Of a DNA stretch of 64,000 bases, positions 44,168 through 52,534 are shown in pieces (within the stretch, counting starts at the first letter, position 1; the number at the start of each line of letters is the position of its first letter). A program made the position numbers and the translations under genes. Origin of the DNA: Micromonospora sp. NBC_00389. Its GTDB lineage: Bacteria; Actinomycetota; Actinomycetes; Mycobacteriales; Micromonosporaceae. The notes under the pieces are model-generated. The model searched no databases and was not told the DNA's origin. It worked only from the letters and a program-made list of their open reading frames with translations. The stretch lies in the NCBI RefSeq assembly GCF_036059255.1, contig NZ_CP107947.1:992001-1056000 (forward strand), read 5' to 3'.

Positions 44168-44529
44168 CGGGCACGCGCCCGGGTCATGGTGACGGCCACG
44201 TCGGTGAAGGTGTGCGGCACCGGCGCCTCCGGCTTGTGCACCGTGATCGTGGCGGTGGCGACCCGCTCGTCGGCCAGGCAGACCGCGAGCAGCCGGTCCG
44301 CGAGGGTCTCGATCAGGTTCACCGGCTCACCGGTCACCACCGCGACCAGGCGTTCGGCCAACTCGCCGTAGTGGACGGTGGCGGTGACGTCGTCGCTGGC
44401 GGCGGCCGGGGCGAGGTCCAACTCGAGGATCGCGTCGACCACGAAGTCCTGCCCCTGGACACGTTCGAAGTTGTACACCCCGTGCCGGCCACGGGCCCGC
44501 AGGCCGGTCAGCTGAATCCGGTCGGTCAT
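44164..44529 (-). CDS. folB: dihydroneopterin aldolase
   Basis: Cleaves dihydroneopterin to hydroxymethyldihydropterin. 121 residues, normal length. RGRHGVYNFERVQGQDFVVD with the substrate-binding Glu, YGELAERL, and the catalytic Lys region TVHKPEAPV. It follows folP after 112 bp and overlaps folK. Confidence 0.95.
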   Translation of the reverse strand: MTDRIQLTGLRARGRHGVYNFERVQGQDFVVDAILELDLAPAAASDDVTATVHYGELAERLVAVVTGEPVNLIETLADRLLAVCLADERVATATITVHKPEAPVPHTFTDVAVTMTRARAR

Positions 44530-44641
44530 CGCTTCCTCTCTCGCCGACCGGCCACCCGACCGGTCGGTCCTGCGCCTGTCGGGGGCGCCTGACGTGGGCC
44601 GGCGCGTCCGGCAGTGCACCGGCGCGCCCGACGTGGGCCGG

Positions 44642-45511
44642 TCATTCGGGCCGCCCGTGACCGACCCGCGTGGTGGCCAGGTGCGGGCGTCCGGTGGCGG
44701 CCCAGACGGCGAGCGCGTCGGCGGTGGCCCGCACGTCGTGCACGCGTACCCCCCAGGCGCCCGCCGCGACCGCCAGCACGCTGGTGGCGACGGTGGCCGC
44801 CTCCCTCTGCGCGGTGGGTCGCGGCGTGTCGTCCGGGGCGGCGAGCAGCCGGCCCAGGTAGGACTTGCGGCTGGCACCGAAGAGCAGCGGGTACCCGAGA
44901 TCCAGCAACTCCGGCAGGCGGGCGCTGAGCTCCCAGTTGTGCGCGGCCGTCTTGGCGAAGCCGAGGCCGGGGTCGATGACGATGCGGTCGGCGGCCACCC
45001 CGGCGGCCAGCGCCGCGTCGACCCGCTGGGCCAGCTCGGCCCGGACGTCGGCCACCACGTCGGTGTAGCTGGCCAGCTCGCGCATCTGCCGGGAGTGGCC
45101 ACGCCAGTGCATCAGCACCCAGGGGCAGCCCGCGTCGCGGACCACCCGGGCCATGTTCGGGTCGGCCAGCCCACCGGAGACATCGTTGACCACCGCCGCG
45201 CCAGCGCCCAGCGCGGCCTCGGCCACCCGGGCCCGGCTGGTGTCGATGCTGACCCGCACGCCAGCGGCGGTCAGCTCGCGGATGACCGGTAGCACCCGGT
45301 CGGCCTCGGTCCCGGCGTCGATCCGCTCCGCGCCCGGGCGGGTCGACTCGCCGCCGACGTCGACCAGGTGCGCCCCTGCGTCGCGCAGACGGACGCCATG
45401 TCCGACGGCCGCATCGAGGTCGGCGTACCGTCCGCCGTCGGAGAAGGAGTCCGGCGTGACGTTGAGGACGCCCATCACCACCGGGCCCGGGGCCCGTACC
45501 AGATCGGTCAC
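44642..45511 (-). CDS. folP: dihydropteroate synthase
   Basis: Joins hydroxymethyldihydropterin-PP to p-aminobenzoate; the sulfonamide target. 289 residues. GVLNVTPDSFSDGGRY, VDVGGESTRPGA, VNDVSGG, DPGLGFAKT and FGASRKSYLG are all intact. The GTG at 45511 is preceded at 6 nt by TACCGT, so folP has its own leaderless promoter. This matters because the usual upstream gene folE lies 13 kb away, beyond the secretion-like block. Confidence 0.96.
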   Translation of the reverse strand: MTDLVRAPGPVVMGVLNVTPDSFSDGGRYADLDAAVGHGVRLRDAGAHLVDVGGESTRPGAERIDAGTEADRVLPVIRELTAAGVRVSIDTSRARVAEAALGAGAAVVNDVSGGLADPNMARVVRDAGCPWVLMHWRGHSRQMRELASYTDVVADVRAELAQRVDAALAAGVAADRIVIDPGLGFAKTAAHNWELSARLPELLDLGYPLLFGASRKSYLGRLLAAPDDTPRPTAQREAATVATSVLAVAAGAWGVRVHDVRATADALAVWAATGRPHLATTRVGHGRPE

Positions 45512-45517
45512 GGCTAG

Positions 45518-45523
45518 ACGGTA
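45518..45523 (-). promoter_or_regulatory. -10 hexamer of leaderless folP start
   Basis: TACCGT, 6 nt before the GTG at 45511. Confidence 0.5.
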
Positions 45524-45589
45524 CCGGTCGCGGCGGCGGTGCCCTCCGACCCGGGTCGGCCGCCGCCCCACCACTCCTGACGTGCGGAT

Positions 45590-45605
45590 TGGAACAGGTG
45601 TACGA
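45590..45605. promoter_or_regulatory. possible LexA (SOS) box
   Basis: tggaacaggtgtacga matches 13 of 16 positions of the actinobacterial consensus tcgaac-N4-gttcga. About 40 bp above the -35 of the secretion-like operon promoter. Confidence 0.25.
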
Positions 45606-45643
45606 TCGGTCGTCCGGGCAGTATCTGGTAGTCCCGTCGCGGC

Positions 45644-45672
45644 TTGTCGCAATCCGGGGCGGCCCGTACGCT
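45644..45672 (+). promoter_or_regulatory. promoter of the secretion-like operon
   Basis: TTGTCG (45644-45649), 17-base spacer, TACGCT (45667-45672). Predicted start near 45680, giving a leader of about 190 bases before the GTG at 45870. Confidence 0.5.
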
Positions 45673-45869
45673 TTGGAATCGGCCAGCATCGAGATGGCGA
45701 AGCCTGGAGGGAGGGCCGAAGCGGGGAAAAACCGCCCAAAGCTCGCCACTCTCCGTGGTGAGTAACGAACGCAGGGTCGAGAACGCTGCGCCCTGCGGAG
45801 CACATTTCCCGCCAGGCTTGCCTATTGCACCGCCGCGGCACCCGCCGGCCGCGATATGGGGAGGTTCCA

Positions 45870-46184
45870 GTGATCGCCTTCGAGCTCATGGAGACGGCGT
45901 CGTCCGGCGTCGCCCACGCGCTCTCCACCCTGGCGTCGGCTCCACTCGCCGAGCCGGCACCGAAGGGGATCGACACCAACGGTGTGGTCACCTTCTTCGC
46001 CAGCAAGATCGCGCCAATCCTGCTGGCCGTCCTGGGCGTCATCTTCATCGGCCGAGCCAGCCGGGGCGAGATCTCCAAGGTGCTGACCAGCTCCGCGATC
46101 GCCATCGTCGGGCTGGCCTTCATCGCCGGCGCGGCCACACTCTTCTTCGTCGGCGATTACCTGATCGACCTGATCTTCGAATAG
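45870..46184 (+). CDS. small two-helix membrane protein, VirB2/pilin-like candidate
   Basis: 104 residues from a GTG preceded by ggagg (5 nt). Hydrophilic first ~48 residues, then two membrane helices (IAPILLAVLGVIFIGRA and IAIVGLAFIAGAATLFFVGDYLI) joined by a short basic loop SRGEISK. Size, two-helix layout and first place in the operon resemble VirB2/TrbC-type subunits of Gram-positive type IV systems, but no sequence signature proves it. Confidence 0.72.
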   Translation: MIAFELMETASSGVAHALSTLASAPLAEPAPKGIDTNGVVTFFASKIAPILLAVLGVIFIGRASRGEISKVLTSSAIAIVGLAFIAGAATLFFVGDYLIDLIFE

Positions 46185-46197
46185 GCGCGGTCACCAG

Positions 46198-46560
46198 ATG
46201 CGGCTGCGCACCGACGACGACATCTACCGGGCCCGCCTGGTCTACCTCGGGCCGCCCGGCTACACCCTTCCGGTCCACCTGCCGTACGCCCAGTACGGGC
46301 TCTTCATGCTGCTCGTCCCCCTCTACATGTTCATCCACTGGCTGTTCACGCTGACGGTCGAGCTCTTCCCGGCCTGGGAGATCGCGCTCGCCATCGTGAC
46401 CACGTCGTTCATCTTCCGGCACGTCGACCCGGATCGGCCGGCGCGGGTTGTCATCCGCACCGCGCTGACCGACTGGCGACGTACCCGGGAGCCGGCGATC
46501 GAGCAGCGCGACCCGCGCCTGGTCGGCAGCCGGATCAGGATCCGGGAGGAGCTGGCATGA
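46198..46560 (+). CDS. small membrane protein, TcpE/VirB3-like candidate
   Basis: 120 residues. Two closely spaced membrane helices (~30-48 and ~52-72) between a short N-terminus and a basic cytosolic tail (DPDRPARVVIRTALTDWRRTREPAIEQRDPRLV). VirB3/TcpE proteins have this topology and lie directly before the VirB4 ATPase, as here. 13 bp after the previous gene. Confidence 0.75.
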   Translation: MRLRTDDDIYRARLVYLGPPGYTLPVHLPYAQYGLFMLLVPLYMFIHWLFTLTVELFPAWEIALAIVTTSFIFRHVDPDRPARVVIRTALTDWRRTREPAIEQRDPRLVGSRIRIREELA

Positions 46561-46613
46561 CCGGGCGTACGCCGATCGGTCCGTCGCACGACGCGGGTGA
46601 GGCGGTCGCATGA
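46557..46613 (+). CDS. 18-residue micro-ORF linking two genes
   Basis: ATG overlaps the previous stop (ATGA) and its own TGA overlaps the start of the VirB4-like gene (ATGA). Encodes MTGRTPIGPSHDAGEAVA. Probably a translational relay rather than a functional peptide. Confidence 0.4.
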   Translation: MTGRTPIGPSHDAGEAVA

Positions 46614-49600
46614 GTCGCTCTTCCACGCCGGGTCCCCCGGCCGGCCGTCCGGCCGTACCGGGAGGTCACCGTGCGCAGTCATTTGACTACGCCGAATCCG
46701 AGGATGAGGTGGCGCTCGATCCCGCGCTGGTGACCTCGCCCGGGCACGGCGCGGTCGGCGTCTTCCAGGCCCCCCGGCCGGTGCCCCGCCGGACACCGCC
46801 CGCCGAGCCCAGCGCGGTGTCGGCCGGCGAGAACGCCGACATCGACTCCCCGTTCCTGGACCTCTTCGGCGCGTCCCGGCCGGGCACGGCGCGAGCCGCG
46901 CCGGCCGGCCCGGCCACCCGGGAGCAGCCGGCGATCCCGCAACAGCCGCCCGCCGCCACGCCGACCCATCCGGCCCAGCGGGTACCGGATCGGGCACCCC
47001 AACCGGAACCACGGTGGACACCCGACGACCCCGCTCGCGGCGGGCGGGCTGTCGAGCCCGCCAGCGGCGGGCGGCCTGTCGAGTCGCGGCGCGGGGCCGG
47101 CAAGCCCGCCATCGAGTCCCGGGTGCCGCACCAGGCCAGCGACCGGCTGCCGATGCTCCACCCCCCGACCGAGCCCAACCCGGCTACCGCGGGCACCTCC
47201 GCGTCGTCGACCAGCGGTCCGGCGACCTGGCCGCCGGCCAGCACCGCGCCGGAGGACCGGCCGCCGGCACCGACTGGGTCGGTCAGCGCCGGGCCGGCGG
47301 ATCGGCCGGCCCTGGAGCGCGCGCCGCGCCGCGCCGCCCGGACCGGCTCGGCCCTGCCCACGCCGGTCGGTGCCGAGCCGACCGGGCGGGAGATCGCCGC
47401 ACCCCGCCAGCGCGCTGCGAGCCGGCCTGCCCAGCCGGCCCGGGTCCGCGCGCCGAAGATCAAGTTCGGGGACCGCGACCCGTCGGTCGAGCTGGCCATC
47501 ACCGAGATCGCCGGCCACCTGACGTTCACCCCGAACACCGTCACCGCCTGGTACTGGCTGCCCGAGGTGCGCTGGGCCTTCCGGCCGGACGCCGAACGCG
47601 AGGCGCTGCTGTCGGCGATCTCCGAGCAGTACGCCGGCCTGGCCGGCTTCCGGCTGCACCTGCGCCGCACCACCCGTCCGTTCCCCGCCGACGAGTGGGC
47701 GCGGACCATCGACGCGCACACCTCGGCACCGCTGCCCGACGTGCCCGGCACCGCCGGCTGGGCCGACCACCTGGTCGCCGCCCAGCGGCACCTGATGGCG
47801 GTCAACCACGCCGAGGGGCAGACCTACCTCGGCGTCACCTTCGCCCGCCGGTCGCTCGGCGACTCGCTCACCGAGCGGTTGCTACGCACCTTCGGTCGCG
47901 GCACCGCCGACGGCGAACGCCGCAAGCTGGGCCGCACCGTCGAGCAGTTCGACGAGGTGCTCGGCGCGTTCGGCATGCGCGGCCGACGCGTCACCGCACA
48001 GGAGCTGGAGTGGCTGCTCTACCGCTCGGTGGCGCTGTGCATGGCACCGCCGGGCCGGCTCTCCCCGGTGACCGACGGGCGCTGGGAGCGCGGCGACCTG
48101 CTCGCCATGACCGAACAGGTCGAGCGCTACCGCACCCCGTACGGCTCGACGGTGAAGCTGGTCAACCGGATGACCGGCGAGGAACGGCACGTGGCCGTAC
48201 TCGCCGTCGGTCGGATGGAACCCCTGGAGATCCCGGAACGGCACGAGCCCTGGCTGCACTTCCACGAGCGGCTGCCCTGGCCGATGGAGATCTCCACCCG
48301 GGTCGACATCCTCGGTTCCAACGACTCGTTCCGCAATCTCGAACACCGGCTCCGCATGATCCGTTCCCAGCAGCTCGACTACGCCGAACACGGCATCGAC
48401 GCGCCGCCAGAGTTGGAGCGGCTGGCCAAGCGCGCGCTGGTGATCGGCGACGAGATGACCACCGGGCTGCCGGTCGACTCGGCCCGCGCGCACGGCTGGC
48501 ACCGCATCGCGGTCGGCGGCCGCACCCGGGAGGAATGCCTGGAGCGGGCCCGTCGGCTCATCCAGCTCTACTCCCGGGAGCTGCGCATCTCGCTCCAGCA
48601 CCCGAAGAACCAGGACTGGCTGGCCCGCGAGTTCATCCCCGGCGAGCCGATCGCCAACACCGGTTACGTCCGCCGGATGCCGGTCCCGCTGCTCGCCGCT
48701 GCGCTCCCCCAGGCCGCCTCCAACGTGGGCGACCGGCGGGGCGACCTGATCGGCCGGACCGCGGGCACCTGCCGCCGTCCGGTCTTCCTCGACCTGCACT
48801 TCCCCATGGAGGTCCGGGAACGCTCCGGGCTCGCGGTCTTCGTGGCCGAGCCGGGCGGTGGCAAGTCGACCCTGCTGGGCGCACTTGGCTATCTCGCCGC
48901 CCGGCGGGGTGTCCAGGTGACCCTGCTCGACCCGTCCGGGCCGCTGGCCCGGCTCTGCGCCATGCCCGAGCTGCGGCCGTACTCCCGGGTGTTGAACCTG
49001 ACCGGCTCGGAGCACGGCACCCTGGCGCCGTACTCGCTCATCCCGACGCCGCTGCGCAGCGAGTTCGGGGCCGGGGCCGCCGGTGACCGGGAGTTCGAGA
49101 TCGCGGTCTCCAACGCGCGGGCCGAGCGGCGGATGCTGGTCCAGGACATCTGCATGATGCTCGTGCCGCCTCAGGTGGCCCGGGAGGCGTCCACCGCCAC
49201 CCTCTTCCGGCATGCGGTCCGCCAGGTCCCCGCCGAGGAGACCTCCACCATGGACGACGTGGTGAGCTGTCTCGGGCGGCTCGACGACGACGCCGGCAAG
49301 GAACTGGCCAACCTGCTGCTGGACACCGCCGAGATGCCGCTGGCCATGCTCTTCTTCGGCCGGCCGCCGGAAGGGCTGCTCGGCGCCGACGCGGCGCTCA
49401 CGGTGATCACCATGGCCGGACTGCGGCTGCCCGACCTCAAGATCGAACGGGAGTACTGGTCCGCCGAGGAGTCGCTCGCCCTGCCGATGCTGCACACCGC
49501 GCACCGGCTCGCCGTCCGCCGCTGCTACGGCGGGTCGATGTCCTCCCGCAAGCTGGTCGGCCTGGACGAGGCGCACTTCATGGAGGGCTGGCGGTCCGGG

Positions 49601-50023
49601 CGTTCGTTCCTGGTCCGACTCGCCCGGGACTCCCGCAAGTGGAACCTGGCCGCGCTGGTCGCCTCGCAGAACCCGCGCGACATCCTCGGCCTCGACGTCC
49701 AGAACCTCGTCTCCACCGTCTTCGTCGGCCGGATCGCCGAGGACGCCGAGATCGCCTCCGAAGCGCTACGCCTGCTGCGGGTGCCGGTCAACGACGGGTA
49801 CGAAGCCACCCTGGCCTCGCTCTCCGCCGCCGACACCAGCTCGTCCAACCGGCTCGGCTTCCGCGAGTTCGTGATGCGGGACGTCGACGGGCGGGTGCAG
49901 AAGGTCCGGGTCGACGTCTCGTACGTCGACGGGCTGCTGGACCACCTCGACACGACGCCCGCCGCGATCGCCGCAGCGGCCGGAGTGCTGCCGAGCATCC
50001 CCCTGCCGGATCTGGAGGCGTGA
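46610..50023 (+). CDS. VirB4/TraC-like conjugation ATPase
   Basis: 1137 residues. Residues 1-280 are Pro/Ala/Arg-rich and disordered, an extension not typical of VirB4. Residues ~290-740 form the VirB4 N-terminal region (ELAITEIAGHLTFTPNTVTAWYWLP). The motor domain has Walker A AEPGGGKST (Lys752) and Walker B LVGLDEAHFMEGW (Asp986, Glu987), followed by ALVASQNPRDILG, the VirB4-type sensor region. VirB4 powers pilus or channel assembly at the membrane. Coupled to the micro-ORF upstream and 1 bp from the VirB6-like gene. Confidence 0.9.
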   Translation: MSRSSTPGPPAGRPAVPGGHRAQSFDYAESEDEVALDPALVTSPGHGAVGVFQAPRPVPRRTPPAEPSAVSAGENADIDSPFLDLFGASRPGTARAAPAGPATREQPAIPQQPPAATPTHPAQRVPDRAPQPEPRWTPDDPARGGRAVEPASGGRPVESRRGAGKPAIESRVPHQASDRLPMLHPPTEPNPATAGTSASSTSGPATWPPASTAPEDRPPAPTGSVSAGPADRPALERAPRRAARTGSALPTPVGAEPTGREIAAPRQRAASRPAQPARVRAPKIKFGDRDPSVELAITEIAGHLTFTPNTVTAWYWLPEVRWAFRPDAEREALLSAISEQYAGLAGFRLHLRRTTRPFPADEWARTIDAHTSAPLPDVPGTAGWADHLVAAQRHLMAVNHAEGQTYLGVTFARRSLGDSLTERLLRTFGRGTADGERRKLGRTVEQFDEVLGAFGMRGRRVTAQELEWLLYRSVALCMAPPGRLSPVTDGRWERGDLLAMTEQVERYRTPYGSTVKLVNRMTGEERHVAVLAVGRMEPLEIPERHEPWLHFHERLPWPMEISTRVDILGSNDSFRNLEHRLRMIRSQQLDYAEHGIDAPPELERLAKRALVIGDEMTTGLPVDSARAHGWHRIAVGGRTREECLERARRLIQLYSRELRISLQHPKNQDWLAREFIPGEPIANTGYVRRMPVPLLAAALPQAASNVGDRRGDLIGRTAGTCRRPVFLDLHFPMEVRERSGLAVFVAEPGGGKSTLLGALGYLAARRGVQVTLLDPSGPLARLCAMPELRPYSRVLNLTGSEHGTLAPYSLIPTPLRSEFGAGAAGDREFEIAVSNARAERRMLVQDICMMLVPPQVAREASTATLFRHAVRQVPAEETSTMDDVVSCLGRLDDDAGKELANLLLDTAEMPLAMLFFGRPPEGLLGADAALTVITMAGLRLPDLKIEREYWSAEESLALPMLHTAHRLAVRRCYGGSMSSRKLVGLDEAHFMEGWRSGRSFLVRLARDSRKWNLAALVASQNPRDILGLDVQNLVSTVFVGRIAEDAEIASEALRLLRVPVNDGYEATLASLSAADTSSSNRLGFREFVMRDVDGRVQKVRVDVSYVDGLLDHLDTTPAAIAAAAGVLPSIPLPDLEA

Positions 50024-50024
50024 C

Positions 50025-51980
50025 ATGGCGAGGGCCCGGGCACGGATCGCAGCGTTCCTGCTCGCCCTCGGCGTACTGGCCGGGGCCTCCCTCACCTGGC
50101 CGCTGATCGGTGCGGAGGCGGCAGCCGCCGCCCCGCCGGCCGCCCAGGCCCGCGCCGACCTCTGCACGACCCCGGAGTGGCAGGCGGACTTCCGGGCCTG
50201 CGTGGCGAAGCTCAAGGAGGTCAGCGAAACCGAGATCACCTGCCGCAACGCGCCGACCCCTGGAACGCCGGACTCCGGGCTCGCCGGCTGGTTCGCCGGC
50301 CGGCCGGACTCCGCCAAGCAGCCCGGTCCGAAGGGGCTCTACAGCGACTACGGCTACGCCGGCTACAGCTATCCGACCTACGACATCCCGGGCGGGTGCG
50401 CATCGTCGGTTCTGCATCCGGATTACAAATTCACCACGACAGTCGCGAACGGCGAATTCATGATCGCCACCGCGATCGTCGGCGCCTCGAACGCGCTGCG
50501 GGAGCGCGCCTGGGACCCGCGCTCGATGTGGGGCTGGGCCGATCCCCTGGTCGAGCAGGCGACCAAGGCCGTCTACCAGAAGGTGTTCAGCGTCTTCGGC
50601 ATCGTCACGCTCTGCGTGGTGGGGCTCTACCTGCTCTGGCGCTCCCGCCAGTCGGACATGAGCAACGCCATGACTACCGCGGGCTGGGCTCTGCTGGTCA
50701 TGGTCGCGGTCACTGCGCTTGCCGCCTGGCCGGTCAAGTCGGCGAACATCGCGGACGGCACGCTGATCACGACGCTGGGCGTGGTGCACGACGCCGTCGG
50801 TCCGGCGGCCCGGGACACCCCACCGGACCGTTGTGCCTTGCCGAATCCAGACGCCTGTGTCGACAAGCGGCCGCCTGCCGTGCGGGCCAGTGACACGGCC
50901 GCTGAGGCGATGCTCTACCGGAACTGGCTACGTGGCGTGCTCGGCTCGGCCGACAGCGAGACCGCCCGCAAGTACGGTCCGGCGCTCTACGACGCCAAGG
51001 CGCTCTCCTGGGAGGAGGCGGAGAAGCTGCGCGCCAACCCGGCCACCCGGGACGCGACCATCAAGGCCAAGCAGCAGCAGTGGGCGCGGGTGGCGCAGCA
51101 AATCCAGACCGAGGACCCGGAGGCGTACGAGTACCTCCAGGGGGTGCGGGACATGGACCGGGTCGGTGCCGGCTTCATCGCGGTGCTGGCGTCGCTGCTC
51201 TTCGCCATGTTCGACCTGACCGCGTCGCTGCTGGTCCTGCTCGGCTTCCTGATCTTCCGGTGGGCGGTGATCGCGGCGCCCATTCTCGGCACCGTCGGCC
51301 TGCTCCGCCCGGCCAGTGCCGGGTTGCGGCGGCTGGCGAACGCCGTGGTCGCCGCAGTCTTCAACATCGCCATCTTCGGCACCGGGGCGGCCATCTACCT
51401 GTTCGCGGTCGACTTGATCATGAGTACGCCGACCCTGCCCGGCTGGCTCCAGGTGGTGCTGGTCTGGCTCTGCGGGGTGGTCGGCTGGCTGCTGCTGCGG
51501 CCCTACCGACGGATCACCCAGCTCGGCGGCAAGGACAGCAGCGAGGCGGTCAGCTCGGCCGGGTCCTGGCACCGTCGGTTCTTCCGGGACATGCGGACGG
51601 CGGCGCGGCTGGACGTGGCAGAGCCCGGTGGCACGGCGGAGCCGGTGGGTGGACGCCGTCAGTCGCCGGTCGCCGAGCGGACCTCGCTGCGCCCGGAGGC
51701 GCGGCAGGAAGACCCGGGCTCCGTGCCGACCCGTCCGGCCGACGGCCAGCGCACCGGCGCCGGGCGCCCGGACGGTAAGGAGCGCGCGGACGAGGCGCCA
51801 GCGGAGGAGACCGGTGGCCGGAGCCGTCCGGTCGCGCCTCAGCCCCGTCGCCGGCAGCCGGCAACCTGGACCGAGCCGGACGTTCCGGCCGAGAACCCGT
51901 CATTCGTGGTCTACCGACCGGGCTCCGCCGATCGTGCACCGGACCGCCCCGGCCCCCGGGTGCGCTCAGAGGCGCGGTGA
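50025..51980 (+). CDS. VirB6/TrbL-like multispanning channel protein
   Basis: 651 residues. Signal-type helix at 9-32, an extracytoplasmic Cys-containing domain (LCTTPEWQADFRACVAKLKE ... GGCASSV), a helix pair (~200-245), a polar loop to ~380, and a block of five helices (~385-495: FIAVLASLLFAMFDLTASLL onward). The last ~150 residues are disordered, Pro/Arg/Glu-rich. This matches VirB6/TrbL proteins that form the inner-membrane channel core. Overlaps the next gene by GTGA. Confidence 0.85.
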   Translation: MARARARIAAFLLALGVLAGASLTWPLIGAEAAAAAPPAAQARADLCTTPEWQADFRACVAKLKEVSETEITCRNAPTPGTPDSGLAGWFAGRPDSAKQPGPKGLYSDYGYAGYSYPTYDIPGGCASSVLHPDYKFTTTVANGEFMIATAIVGASNALRERAWDPRSMWGWADPLVEQATKAVYQKVFSVFGIVTLCVVGLYLLWRSRQSDMSNAMTTAGWALLVMVAVTALAAWPVKSANIADGTLITTLGVVHDAVGPAARDTPPDRCALPNPDACVDKRPPAVRASDTAAEAMLYRNWLRGVLGSADSETARKYGPALYDAKALSWEEAEKLRANPATRDATIKAKQQQWARVAQQIQTEDPEAYEYLQGVRDMDRVGAGFIAVLASLLFAMFDLTASLLVLLGFLIFRWAVIAAPILGTVGLLRPASAGLRRLANAVVAAVFNIAIFGTGAAIYLFAVDLIMSTPTLPGWLQVVLVWLCGVVGWLLLRPYRRITQLGGKDSSEAVSSAGSWHRRFFRDMRTAARLDVAEPGGTAEPVGGRRQSPVAERTSLRPEARQEDPGSVPTRPADGQRTGAGRPDGKERADEAPAEETGGRSRPVAPQPRRRQPATWTEPDVPAENPSFVVYRPGSADRAPDRPGPRVRSEAR

Positions 51981-52534
51981 CGGTGATGCGACGTGCTCTG
52001 GAGTTTCTGGCCACCCGCGCGCTGCGGTCCCGGCTGGGGGTGGCGCTGGTCATCGCGGTGCTCGTCCTCGGCGTGGTCGGGGCGGCCCGGCTGGTCTCCG
52101 GCCCCGGCGATCCGACGGATGGATTGAGCAGCCGACCGAACCGGCCGATCACCACCGTTGATCCCGCGGCGGGTGACGACGGTGCGATCTCCACCGACGC
52201 TCCGCCGTCACCGGTCACCCGGCCCGGCGACCGCACGCCCGAACAGACCGCCGACCGGTTTGCCGCTGCCTGGCTCGGCCGCCCCGGTATGACCGCGGAG
52301 CAGTGGCAGACCGGCCTGCGTCCGCTCTCCACTCCGGCGCTGACCGAGAAGCTGGCCGGCGCCGAGCCCGGCGGAGTTCCGGCCGAGGAGGTCACCGGAC
52401 CGCCCGCGGTGCAGTCGCGCACCGAGACGTTCGTCGAGGTGCTGCTGCCCCTCGACACCGGTCGGCTCCGACTGGAACTGATCGCCGCGGACGGCGGTTG
52501 GCTGGTCGACGTTTTGGACTGGGAGCGCCCATGA
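51977..52534 (+). CDS. VirB8/TcpC-like assembly protein
   Basis: 185 residues from a GTG overlapping the previous stop. One N-terminal membrane helix (LGVALVIAVLVLGVVGAARLV), a disordered linker, then a small NTF2-like extracytoplasmic domain (TADRFAAAWLGRPGMTAEQW to LELIAADGGWLVDVLDWERP). Gram-positive TcpC and VirB8 proteins share this single-helix plus NTF2-fold layout and act as assembly hubs. Only one NTF2 domain is present, whereas TcpC has two. Confidence 0.8.
   Translation: MTVMRRALEFLATRALRSRLGVALVIAVLVLGVVGAARLVSGPGDPTDGLSSRPNRPITTVDPAAGDDGAISTDAPPSPVTRPGDRTPEQTADRFAAAWLGRPGMTAEQWQTGLRPLSTPALTEKLAGAEPGGVPAEEVTGPPAVQSRTETFVEVLLPLDTGRLRLELIAADGGWLVDVLDWERP

Larger units (their letters stand above)
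45512..45869. other. divergent region between folP and the secretion-like operon
   Basis: 358 bp. It holds the folP -10 (45518-45523), a LexA-like 16-mer (45590-45605), a plus-strand promoter (45644-45672), and a ~190-base leader with at least two stems: 45743-45763 (ctcgccac / gtggtgag) and 45770-45797 (cgcaggg / ccctgcg). No convincing small gene, and it matches no riboswitch class I can recall. Confidence 0.6.

Noticed and set aside
45680..45869. Known riboswitch in the leader (c-di-AMP ydaO, c-di-GMP, TPP, cobalamin)
   Set aside because: Short similarities such as ggggaaaaacc and aaagc occur, but the full conserved cores of these classes are not present.
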